From assembly GCA_037190175.1 (NCBI GenBank), contig JBBCJM010000114.1, positions 1 through 16,551 on the forward strand: 16,551 nt of DNA, in the 5' to 3' direction. The stretch is from JBBCJM01 sp037190175 (lineage in GTDB: Bacteria > Pseudomonadota > Alphaproteobacteria > Rhodobacterales > Rhodobacteraceae). Each line of letters starts with the position of its first letter. Within the stretch, counting starts at the first letter, position 1. The position numbers and the translations under genes are program-made. Positions 1-5,837 of this stretch are shown one piece after another. A model generated the notes under the pieces. The model saw only the letters and a program-made list of their open reading frames with translations, was not told the DNA's origin and ran no database searches.

Positions 1-114
1 GGGCGTGGCAGTTGGGTGGGGGCTCGCCCGCCCCGGCCCTTCGGCCCGCCCCATCATCGCCTTGACGCCCCCGGCAAAAGCCCTTAAGGCACGGCGTCCC
101 GCAAGGGAATCGTC

Positions 115-143
115 TTGACAGGGCTATCCGGCCCCCGAGTCGG
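115..143 (+). promoter_or_regulatory. Candidate promoter of the rpsM-rpsK-rpoA-rplQ operon
   Basis: A perfect -35 consensus TTGACA lies at 115-120. A 17-bp spacer leads to a weak -10 (AGTCGG, 138-143). Alphaproteobacterial sigma70 promoters often have a strong -35 and a poor -10, so this fits. It would start transcription near 150 and give a leader of about 75 nt before the GTG of rpsM. A second TTGACG at 62-67 with TAAGGC at 85-90 is an alternative. No coding sequence is recognisable in 1-225, and the end of an upstream secY/adk gene is not present. The call rests on motif and position only. Confidence 0.4.
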
Positions 144-162
144 GCTGATCGTCCGGGCGCCC

Positions 163-209
163 CTGCGGCTCCGGTTGTGAAAAAAGGTTCTGGCGCTACG
201 GAACCGCAG
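163..209 (+). promoter_or_regulatory. Stem-loop in the rpsM leader, next to the ribosome binding site
   Basis: CTGCGG (163-168) pairs with CCGCAG (204-209), and TCCG (170-173) pairs with CGGA (199-202). A single C/A mismatch (169/203) separates the two helices, giving ten base pairs around a 25-nt loop that holds an A-run. The structure ends two bases before the purine-rich Shine-Dalgarno AAGAGGAAAG (211-220). In E. coli the alpha-operon leader just before rpsM is the translational operator bound by S4. A comparable role here is inference, because rpsD is not in this operon. Confidence 0.4.
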
Positions 210-225
210 CAAGAGGAAAGACTAC

Positions 226-594
226 GTGGCACGTATTGCCGGCGTCAACATCCCCACCGCCAAGCGCGTTCCGATCGCGCTCCAGTACATTCACGGCATC
301 GGCGCCCATGTCGCCGAACGGATCTGCGAGGCCGTGGGCATCGACCGCGCCCGCCGGGTCAACCAGCTGACCGATGCCGAGGTGCTGGCGATCCGCGAGC
401 ATATCGACGCGAACTTCACGGTCGAGGGCGACCTGCGCCGCGAAGTCTCGATGAACATCAAGCGGCTGATGGACCTGGGCTGCTATCGCGGCCTGCGCCA
501 CCGCAAGGGCCTGCCGGTCCGCGGCCAGCGCACCCATACCAACGCCCGCACCCGCAAGGGCGCGGCGAAGCCCCTCGCCGGCAAGAAGAAGTAA
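226..594 (+). CDS. rpsM: 30S ribosomal protein S13
   Basis: S13 is a 30S head protein that contacts the P-site tRNA and bridges to the 50S subunit. The 122-residue product has the usual length. It shows the conserved N-terminus ARIAGVNIP and the basic C-terminal signature RGLRHRKGLPVRGQRTHTNARTRKG spread over about residues 90-114, ending in a lysine tail. The start is GTG at 226, chosen because the family N-terminus begins exactly there and the purine-rich AAGAGGAAAG lies 5 bp upstream; no in-frame ATG competes. It is first in the alpha operon, 15 bp before rpsK. A stem-loop directly upstream of the ribosome binding site may regulate it. Confidence 0.98.
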   Translation: MARIAGVNIPTAKRVPIALQYIHGIGAHVAERICEAVGIDRARRVNQLTDAEVLAIREHIDANFTVEGDLRREVSMNIKRLMDLGCYRGLRHRKGLPVRGQRTHTNARTRKGAAKPLAGKKK

Positions 595-609
595 GGGGAG
601 CGCAGAGAT

Positions 610-1008
610 ATGGCACGCGACACCAAATCCGCGACCCGCATCAAGAAGAAGGAACGCAAGAACATCGCCACCGGGGTGGCGCATGTGAATTCTTCGTTCA
701 ACAACACCAAGATCCTGATCTCGGACGTGCAGGGCAACGCGATCTCGTGGTCCTCGGCCGGCACCATGGGGTTCAAGGGCTCGCGCAAGTCCACCCCCTA
801 TGCCGCGCAGATGGCCGCCGAGGATGCCGGCCGCAAGGCGCAGGAACACGGCGTGCGCACGCTGGAGGTCGAGGTGCAGGGTCCCGGCTCGGGCCGTGAA
901 TCGGCGCTGCGCGCGCTGGCCGCGGTGGGCTTCCAGATCACCTCGATCCGCGACGTGACGCCGATCGCCCACAACGGCTGCCGGCCGCCCAAGCGCCGCC
1001 GGGTCTGA
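610..1008 (+). CDS. rpsK: 30S ribosomal protein S11
   Basis: S11 lies on the 30S platform, near the E site and the Shine-Dalgarno/anti-Shine-Dalgarno helix. The product is 132 residues, normal for alphaproteobacteria. Recognisable blocks are VAHVNSSFNNTKILISD near residue 22, KGSRKSTPYAAQMAAEDA near residue 57, and the highly conserved C-terminus RDVTPIAHNGCRPPKRRRV. The ATG at 610 follows AAGGGGAG at a suitable distance. It lies 15 bp after rpsM and is surely cotranscribed with it. The next gene is rpoA rather than rpsD, the usual alphaproteobacterial order. A strong hairpin follows the stop codon. Confidence 0.98.
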   Translation: MARDTKSATRIKKKERKNIATGVAHVNSSFNNTKILISDVQGNAISWSSAGTMGFKGSRKSTPYAAQMAAEDAGRKAQEHGVRTLEVEVQGPGSGRESALRALAAVGFQITSIRDVTPIAHNGCRPPKRRRV

Positions 1009-1023
1009 TCCTGCCGGAATTTG

Positions 1024-1052
1024 CCGGGCCGCCCCACCGGGGAGCGGCCCGG
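1024..1052 (+). terminator. GC-rich hairpin between rpsK and rpoA (attenuator or processing site)
   Basis: CCGGGCCGC (1024-1032) pairs perfectly with GCGGCCCGG (1044-1052). The inner CCCC/GGGG can also pair around ACC, extending the helix. The next bases are ATTCGTGATTT, which is not a proper U-tract, so full intrinsic termination is doubtful. Because rpoA and rplQ must be expressed with the ribosomal genes, partial attenuation or an mRNA-stability role is likelier. The remaining 69 bp to rpoA (1053-1121) show no further clear signal except the rpoA Shine-Dalgarno GGAGG at 1110-1114. Confidence 0.5.
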
Positions 1053-1121
1053 ATTCGTGATTTAACCTCGGGTGTTCGCGGGCACGGGTCTAGGCCCACG
1101 GACTGGAATGGAGGCAAGCAC

Positions 1122-2138
1122 ATGATCCACAAGAACTGGCAGGAACTCATCAGGCCCGCGCAGCTGGTCGTGAAGCCCGGCCCCGACGCCAGCCGCACCG
1201 CCACCGTGATCGCCGAGCCGCTGGAACGCGGCTTCGGCCTGACCTTGGGCAACGCGCTGCGCCGGGTGCTGATGTCGTCGCTGCAGGGCGGCGCGATCAC
1301 CTCGGTGCAGATCGACACCGTGCTGCACGAGTTGTCCTCGGTCGCCGGCGTGCGCGAGGACGTGACCGACATCGTGCTGAACCTCAAGGGCGTCGCGATC
1401 AAGATGGAGGTCGAGGGGCCGAAGCGGCTGTCGATCTCGGCCAAGGGCCCGGGGGTGGTGACCGCCGGCGACATCAGCGAATCGAACGGCATCGAGATCC
1501 TGAACAAGGATCACGTGATCTGCCACCTGGACGACGGCGCCGACGTGTTCATGGAGCTGACCGTCAACACCGGCAAGGGCTATGTCGCGGCCGACAAGAA
1601 CAAGCCCGAGGACGCGCCCATCGGCCTGATCGCCATCGACGCCATCTTCTCGCCGGTCAAGAAGGTCAGCTACGAGGTGCAGCCCACCCGCGAGGGCCAG
1701 GTGCTGGACTACGACAAGCTGACGATGAAGGTGGAAACCAACGGCGCGCTGTCGCCCGAGGACGCGGTGGCCTATGCCGCCCGCATCCTGCAGGACCAGC
1801 TGTCGATCTTCGTCAACTTCGAGGAGCCGGAGTCGGCCACGAAGGGCATCGAGGACGCCGGGCTGGAGTTCAACCCGCTGCTGCTGAAGAAGGTGGACGA
1901 GCTGGAACTGTCCGTCCGTTCGGCCAACTGCCTGAAGAACGACAACATCGTCTATATCGGCGACCTGATCCAGAAGACCGAGGCCGAGATGCTGCGGACC
2001 CCGAACTTCGGCCGCAAGTCGCTGAACGAGATCAAGGAAGTGCTCTCGGGCATGGGCCTGCATCTCGGGATGGAGGTCGAGGACTGGCCGCCGGAGAACA
2101 TCGAGGATCTGGCCAAGCGGTTCGAGGACCAGTTTTAA
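1122..2138 (+). CDS. rpoA: DNA-directed RNA polymerase subunit alpha
   Basis: The alpha subunit dimerises to nucleate RNA polymerase assembly and contacts UP elements and activators through its C-terminal domain. The product has 338 residues, the typical alphaproteobacterial length. The N-terminal assembly domain spans about 1-235 and includes the conserved GNALRRVLMSS at 43-53. A flexible linker follows. The C-terminal domain (about 250-320) contains ELSVRSANCLKN, where R266 and N269 correspond to the DNA-contacting E. coli R265 and N268, then TPNFGRKSLNEI at 293-304. The ATG at 1122 is preceded by GGAGG (1110-1114). The gene lies in the alpha operon between rpsK and rplQ. Confidence 0.98.
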   Translation: MIHKNWQELIRPAQLVVKPGPDASRTATVIAEPLERGFGLTLGNALRRVLMSSLQGGAITSVQIDTVLHELSSVAGVREDVTDIVLNLKGVAIKMEVEGPKRLSISAKGPGVVTAGDISESNGIEILNKDHVICHLDDGADVFMELTVNTGKGYVAADKNKPEDAPIGLIAIDAIFSPVKKVSYEVQPTREGQVLDYDKLTMKVETNGALSPEDAVAYAARILQDQLSIFVNFEEPESATKGIEDAGLEFNPLLLKKVDELELSVRSANCLKNDNIVYIGDLIQKTEAEMLRTPNFGRKSLNEIKEVLSGMGLHLGMEVEDWPPENIEDLAKRFEDQF

Positions 2139-2141
2139 GGC

Positions 2142-2190
2142 GGTGCGTGTGAACACGCACCCTACGTAGGGTGCGTGATTTTCACGCACC
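2142..2190. repeat. REP-like double-hairpin repeat, copy 1 (inside the alpha operon)
   Basis: This 49-bp element begins three bases after the rpoA stop codon. GGTGCGTG (2142-2149) pairs with CACGCACC (2154-2161) around TGAA. GGTGCGTG (2170-2177) pairs with CACGCACC (2183-2190) around ATTTT. The centre, 2154-2177, is a perfect 24-bp palindrome with CTACGTAG at its middle, so two small hairpins or one long one can form. A second copy with the same stem sequence lies at 13357-13436. No U-tract follows, so it is not a classical terminator. Such elements usually belong to dispersed extragenic repeat families; their genome copy number cannot be seen here. Confidence 0.85.
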
Positions 2191-2269
2191 ATTCGCCACC
2201 CCGGGCAATCCCGCCCCAACGACGCCGGACCACGCAACCGGCAACACAAAGCAAAACCAGGAGACCATC

Positions 2270-2689
2270 ATGCGTCACGCCCGCGGCTATCGCCGACTGA
2301 ACCGCACCCACGAACACCGCAAGGCGCTGTGGGCCAACATGGCCGGCAGCCTGATCGAGCACGAGCAGATCAAGACCACCCTGCCCAAGGCCAAGGAACT
2401 GCGCCCCATCGTCGAGAAGCTGGTCACCCTGGCCAAGCGCGGCGACCTGCACGCCCGCCGGCAGGCCGCCTCGCAGCTGAACGACGAGAAGCACGTCGCC
2501 CGGCTGTTCGAGATCCTCGGCCCCCGCTACAAGGAGCGCGCCGGCGGCTATGTCCGCGTGCTGAAGGCGGGCTTCCGCTACGGCGACATGGCCCCCATGG
2601 CGATCATCGAGTTCGTGGACCGCGACCCCACCGCCAAGGGCGCGGCCGACCGCGCCCGCACCGAGGCGGAAGAAGCCGCCGACGCCTGA
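2270..2689 (+). CDS. rplQ: 50S ribosomal protein L17
   Basis: L17 binds 23S rRNA and helps fold the 50S subunit. The product is 139 residues. Its N-terminus MRHARGYRRLNRTHEHRK is the family signature, followed by LIEHEQIKTTLPKAKELRP, which carries the core rRNA-binding basic residues. The C-terminus (about 125-139) is an acidic and alanine-rich tail of the kind seen in alphaproteobacteria. The start at 2270 is preferred over an in-frame GTG at 2171, because AGGAG (2259-2263) lies 6 bp before the ATG, homology starts here, and the upstream start falls inside the repeat element. It is the last gene of the alpha operon, followed by a strong terminator. Confidence 0.98.
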   Translation: MRHARGYRRLNRTHEHRKALWANMAGSLIEHEQIKTTLPKAKELRPIVEKLVTLAKRGDLHARRQAASQLNDEKHVARLFEILGPRYKERAGGYVRVLKAGFRYGDMAPMAIIEFVDRDPTAKGAADRARTEAEEAADA

Positions 2690-2723
2690 CCGGATGTCCG
2701 GTTCCGACAACCCTGTCGTGTCC

Positions 2724-2750
2724 GAATGCCCGCCCCACCGGCGGGCATTC
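2724..2750 (+). terminator. Intrinsic terminator of the alpha operon
   Basis: GAATGCCCGCC (2724-2734) pairs perfectly with GGCGGGCATTC (2740-2750) around the loop CCACC. TGGTTT follows directly. An 11-bp stem 34 bp after the rplQ stop, followed by a T-rich trace, is a convincing end of the operon and separates it from the quorum-sensing genes. Confidence 0.85.
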
Positions 2751-2835
2751 TGGTTTCCGGCGCTCGTCCATGCGGGCTCCGGGCCGCCGCACCGCGGTGC
2801 AAACCCCTGCCGCTAGCCGGATTTCCATATCGGAA

Positions 2836-2856
2836 CCAAAGCGTGTTCGATTTTGG
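2836..2856. promoter_or_regulatory. Inverted repeat upstream of luxR (possible operator)
   Basis: CCAAA (2836-2840) and TTTGG (2852-2856) form a dyad with an 11-bp spacer. It lies 45 bp before the luxR start, in a stretch (about 2820-2890) clearly richer in A and T than its surroundings, as expected for a promoter region. The overall size of 21 bp is close to that of lux boxes, but the half-sites do not match the classical CTGTCA-type box. A binding site for the LuxR protein itself is possible, not shown. I could not assign confident -35/-10 elements. Confidence 0.3.
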
Positions 2857-2901
2857 ATACTGGTGAAGAAACCGCGTGCAATTTATGGTTGACAGGGAAT
2901 C

Positions 2902-3534
2902 ATGGTACTTGACGAAACGAACATGTCGATCAAGGCGGGTATGGACCTGGAACTGCATCAGCTCTCGCTGCTGGCGCCCAAGGGCTATTTCCTGGGCCTG
3001 CACATCCGCTTTACCGCGCCGCTGATGACGTTCCAGACCTACGACCAGGCCTGGCTGGACCACTATACCGACAACGGCTACGTGCTGCGCGACCCGATGA
3101 CCGCCTGGGGCTTCTCGACCAACGGCTGGATCCGGTGGAGCGATCCGAACCTGCTCGACCCGTTCGGTCTGTTCAAGGAATGCGCCAAGTTCGGGCTCAA
3201 CTACGGCTTCACCGTGTCCTGCGGCCCGATCCGGTCGCGGACCATCGCGTCCTTCGCGCGCTCCGACCGCGAGTTCCAGGACAACGAGATCGCTCTGGCC
3301 GAGACCATCGTGCTGCGTCTGCATGACGTGACCGAACCGCCGGAGGAATTGACACGCGCCCAGGTTGAGGCGCTCAGATGTATTGCAGGGGGCGACCGGC
3401 ATGCCGCGGCGGCTGCCAAGCTGGGGATCTCGGAAAGCGCGCTGAAGGCGAGGATCACCTCGGCGCGCATCCGGCTCATGGCACGCACGACCGCCGAGGC
3501 GATTCAGCGCGCGAAGGACTATCGCCTGATCTGA
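2902..3534 (+). CDS. LuxR-family autoinducer-binding transcriptional regulator
   Basis: This is a predicted quorum-sensing regulator that binds acyl-homoserine lactone and then controls target promoters. The product has 210 residues, slightly shorter than LuxR or TraR. The N-terminal autoinducer-binding domain (about 20-140) has the signature residues W51, Y55, D64-P65, W76/W79 and G102, the set that contacts the AHL in TraR-type proteins. A LuxR-type HTH follows at about 150-205, starting LTRAQVEALRCIAGG. Its recognition region is unusual, with an alanine run (168-172) replacing the usual EIA motif. The ATG at 2902 has a weak, close AGGGA; M8 (2923) is an alternative start. luxI follows 63 bp downstream on the same strand, supporting a cognate pair. 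Which operator it binds cannot be seen. Confidence 0.88.
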   Translation: MVLDETNMSIKAGMDLELHQLSLLAPKGYFLGLHIRFTAPLMTFQTYDQAWLDHYTDNGYVLRDPMTAWGFSTNGWIRWSDPNLLDPFGLFKECAKFGLNYGFTVSCGPIRSRTIASFARSDREFQDNEIALAETIVLRLHDVTEPPEELTRAQVEALRCIAGGDRHAAAAAKLGISESALKARITSARIRLMARTTAEAIQRAKDYRLI

Positions 3535-3552
3535 CCGGAACCGCCGGCCGCC

Positions 3553-3592
3553 CCTTGCCCCTGGGTTCTTTTGTTGCCGCACTGCAAGGAGG
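3553..3592 (+). promoter_or_regulatory. luxI ribosome binding site with a possible sequestering stem
   Basis: The luxI Shine-Dalgarno AAGGAGG (3586-3592) is near-perfect and lies 5 bp before the ATG. CCTTGC (3553-3558) is exactly complementary to GCAAGG (3584-3589), which overlaps the first half of the Shine-Dalgarno. The implied 6-bp stem with a 25-nt loop could lower luxI translation. It is short and could occur by chance. Confidence 0.3.
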
Positions 3593-3597
3593 CTACT

Positions 3598-4188
3598 ATG
3601 CAGACCACGACACTGTCCTTCGCCAATCTCCACAACCATGGAGAGTTGTTCGCAAATTACATGCGGGCGCGGCGGGAGCTGTTCATCGTTCACAACAAGT
3701 GGGACCTGCCCGAGGCGATGGGCATGGAATACGACCAGTACGACACCCCGGCCAGCCGCTGGGTGGTGGTGCACGACGACCTGGGCCGGGTGCTGGCCGG
3801 CAACCGGCTGACCCCCACCACCGCGAAATGCGGGATCTACACCTACATGATCCGCGACGCGCAGCGCGGGCTCCTGGACACCATCCCGGCCAACCTGCTC
3901 TACGACGAGGCGCCGGTGGCCGAGCACATCTGGGAAAGCTCGCGCCTCTTCGTCGCCCATGACGTGCCGATGGCCGACCGGCGCAAGGTCCATGCCCGGC
4001 TGGTCGAGGCGCTGGGCAAGGCCGCGCGCTCGCTGGGGGCCACCCATTGCGTGACGCTGCTGAACGCCAACTGGCCGCGCTGGTGCAACCGGGTCGGCGT
4101 CAAGATGGACCCGATGGGCCCGGTGATGGAGATCGAAGGCGTGATGAACCAGGTGGTGAAGATGGACTTCACCCAGGCGCTGCATTGA
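3598..4188 (+). CDS. Acyl-homoserine-lactone synthase, LuxI family
   Basis: LuxI-type enzymes make N-acyl-homoserine lactones from S-adenosylmethionine and acyl-ACP. The product has 196 residues, typical for the family. The signature residues are present in order: R25/R26 and F29 in RRELF, W35, then E44, D46 and D49, then R70 (GNRL), and the ESSR block at 113-116. This suggests an active GNAT-fold enzyme. The ATG at 3598 follows a strong AAGGAGG. It lies directly after the luxR-type gene on the same strand, and the two form a quorum-sensing pair. No lux box could be recognised in the 63-bp gap, so the pair may be co-transcribed. The acyl chain cannot be predicted from sequence alone. I leave the gene symbol empty because the local locus name is unknown. 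Confidence 0.93.
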   Translation: MQTTTLSFANLHNHGELFANYMRARRELFIVHNKWDLPEAMGMEYDQYDTPASRWVVVHDDLGRVLAGNRLTPTTAKCGIYTYMIRDAQRGLLDTIPANLLYDEAPVAEHIWESSRLFVAHDVPMADRRKVHARLVEALGKAARSLGATHCVTLLNANWPRWCNRVGVKMDPMGPVMEIEGVMNQVVKMDFTQALH

Positions 4189-4214
4189 GCGGCACCATGG
4201 GTCATGCGTTTCGC

Positions 4215-4260
4215 CATCGGCGGAGGGCAGGGGGCCGGGGCCCCGCGCACTCCGCCGATG
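4215..4260 (+). terminator. Large hairpin after luxI (probable terminator)
   Basis: CATCGGCGGAG (4215-4225) pairs perfectly with CTCCGCCGATG (4250-4260), an 11-bp stem. The 24-nt loop contains GGGGCCCC, which can fold again. It begins 26 bp after the luxI stop codon and probably ends the quorum-sensing transcript. Only a pyrimidine-rich stretch (CCTTTCTTCC, 4267-4276) follows rather than a clean U-tract. Confidence 0.5.
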
Positions 4261-4267
4261 CCAGCGC

Positions 4268-4297
4268 CTTTCTTCCCTGCCGGCCTTCGCCTAGTCT
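4268..4297 (+). promoter_or_regulatory. Candidate promoter of rarA
   Basis: TAGTCT at 4292-4297 is a plausible -10 for this group, with a poor -35 (CTTTCT or TTTCTT, 4268-4274) at 17-18 bp. The string TAGNNTGGCGGCG recurs before the SDR gene at 15742. Two unrelated genes carrying the same block before their starts suggests a promoter or initiation region. The start of transcription would fall near 4305, leaving a leader of about 35 nt before rarA. Confidence 0.35.
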
Positions 4298-4339
4298 GGC
4301 GGCGCGGAGACGCGATCTTCGCCTGCCCCCGCGGTTTCC

Positions 4340-5653
4340 ATGCCCGACCTCTTCGACCTCTCCCCCTCCGCCGCCGCCCCCGGGCCGCCCCGCCCGCTGG
4401 CCGACCGGCTGCGCCCCCGCAAGCTCACCGAGGTCATCGGGCAGGAGCAGGTGCTGGCGCCCGACGGGCCCTTGGGGGCCATGCTGGCCGGAGGCCGGCT
4501 CTCCTCGCTGATCCTCTGGGGTCCGCCGGGGGTGGGCAAGACCACCATCGCCCGGCTGCTGGCGCAGGAGACGGACCTGGCCTTCGAGCAGGTCAGCGCG
4601 ATCTTCACCGGGGTTCCCGAACTGCGGAAGGTGTTCGAGGCGGCGAAGCTGCGCCGCACGCAGGGCCGGGGCACGCTGCTCTTCGTCGACGAGATCCACC
4701 GCTTCAACAAGGCGCAGCAGGACGGCTTCCTGCCCCATATGGAGGACGGCACCATCCTCCTCGTCGGCGCCACCACCGAGAACCCGAGCTTCGAGCTGAA
4801 CGCGGCGCTTCTCTCCCGCGCGCAGGTGATCCTGCTGGAGCGGCTGTCGCTGGCGGATCTGGAGCGGCTGGCGCAAAGGGCCGAGCACGAACTGGGCCGG
4901 GCGCTGCCACTGAACGGCCCGGCGCGCGAGCGGCTTCTGGAGATGGCGGACGGCGACGGGCGGGCTTTGCTCAACCTCATCGAACAGGTGATGTCCTGGA
5001 CGCTGAAGGTCCCGCTCGACCCCGAACAGCTGGCCGCCCGCCTGCAGCGCCGCGCGGCCAAGTACGACAAGTCGGGGGAGGAGCACTACAACCTGATCTC
5101 GGCGCTGCACAAGTCGGTGCGCGGGTCGGACCCCGATGCCGCGCTCTACTGGTTCGCGCGGATGCTGGAGGGGGGCGAGGACCCCCGCTTCCTGGCCCGC
5201 CGCATCACCCGGATGGCGATCGAGGACATCGGCCTGGCCGACCCGCAGGCGCAGGGGATCTGCCTGGAGGCCTGGAACACCTATGAACGGCTGGGCTCGC
5301 CCGAGGGGGAACTGGCGCTGGCCAATGCGCTGATCTACCTGGCGCTGGCGCCGAAGTCGAACGGCGCCTACCTGGCCTATTCCGCCGCCCGCCGCAGCGC
5401 GCGCGAGACCGGCAGCTTGCCGCCGCCCCTGCACATCCGCAACGCGCCGACCCGGCTGATGAAGGACATCGGCTATGGCGCGGGCTATGCCTACGACCAC
5501 GACGCCGAGGACGGCTTCTCGGGGCAGGACTACTTCCCCGAGGGGATGAAGCGCCCGGTGTTCTACGCGCCCCCCGAGCGGGGGTTCGAGCGGGAGCTGA
5601 GGAAGCGCATCGACTGGTTCGTGAAGCTGCGGGCCAAGCGGCAGGAGGGGTGA
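4340..5653 (+). CDS. rarA: Replication-associated recombination protein A (RarA/MgsA AAA+ ATPase)
   Basis: RarA is a cytoplasmic AAA+ ATPase related to clamp loaders that acts at stalled replication forks and binds SSB. The product has 437 residues, the normal size. It has Walker A GPPGVGKTT (61-69), Walker B LLFVDEIH (113-120), sensor 1 GATTENPSF (143-151), and R160 in AALLSR as a likely arginine finger. The C-terminal tetramerisation region carries the family blocks LISALHKSVRGSDPDAALYW and YEDIGLADP-like AIEDIGLADP. The N-terminus MPDLFD resembles the SSB/clamp-interacting leaders of the family. The ATG at 4340 has no clear Shine-Dalgarno, but conservation begins here. It lies 151 bp after luxI and is probably transcribed on its own. 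The following 476 bp hold only repeats. Confidence 0.96.
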   Translation: MPDLFDLSPSAAAPGPPRPLADRLRPRKLTEVIGQEQVLAPDGPLGAMLAGGRLSSLILWGPPGVGKTTIARLLAQETDLAFEQVSAIFTGVPELRKVFEAAKLRRTQGRGTLLFVDEIHRFNKAQQDGFLPHMEDGTILLVGATTENPSFELNAALLSRAQVILLERLSLADLERLAQRAEHELGRALPLNGPARERLLEMADGDGRALLNLIEQVMSWTLKVPLDPEQLAARLQRRAAKYDKSGEEHYNLISALHKSVRGSDPDAALYWFARMLEGGEDPRFLARRITRMAIEDIGLADPQAQGICLEAWNTYERLGSPEGELALANALIYLALAPKSNGAYLAYSAARRSARETGSLPPPLHIRNAPTRLMKDIGYGAGYAYDHDAEDGFSGQDYFPEGMKRPVFYAPPERGFERELRKRIDWFVKLRAKRQEG

Positions 5654-5704
5654 CCGGGGCCTCCCGCCCCCCTCGGCCTGGCGGCCTGCGGGCGTTGGGC
5701 CCGG

Positions 5705-5728
5705 CAAGGGGGGCTGCCGCCCCCCTTG
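5705..5728 (+). terminator. GC-rich hairpin after rarA
   Basis: CAAGGGGGGC (5705-5714) pairs perfectly with GCCCCCCTTG (5719-5728) around the loop TGCC. It is followed by GACCCCCCGCG. It lies 52 bp downstream of the rarA stop and probably ends its transcript. Its layout, a G6/C6 hairpin then GGACCCCCC, matches the reverse complement of the hairpin blocks at 6027-6056 and 14700-14729, so it belongs to the same loose repeat family. Confidence 0.55.
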
Positions 5729-5793
5729 GACCCCCCGCGCGCCTTTCCTGTGGAGGTGGTGCCGGTGGCAAGCCCCCGGGGCGCTGCCCCCAG

Positions 5794-5830
5794 CCAGTGG
5801 TTCACTCGAACCAATGGCGTGAACCACTGG
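5794..5830. repeat. 12-bp perfect inverted repeat with nested dyad
   Basis: CCAGTGGTTCAC (5794-5805) and GTGAACCACTGG (5819-5830) are exact reverse complements with a 13-nt loop. A second, competing dyad GGTTC(5799-5803)/GAACC(5808-5812) overlaps the first. It is the only AT-balanced palindrome in an otherwise GC-hairpin region. It could be a protein-binding site or part of a larger repeat; nothing in the sequence decides this. Confidence 0.6.
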
Positions 5831-5837
5831 CAACCCG

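Noticed and set aside
196..972. Long open frame on the minus strand across rpsM-rpsK
   Set aside because: It is a GC-rich mirror of two certain ribosomal-protein genes, with no recognisable domain and a low-complexity composition.
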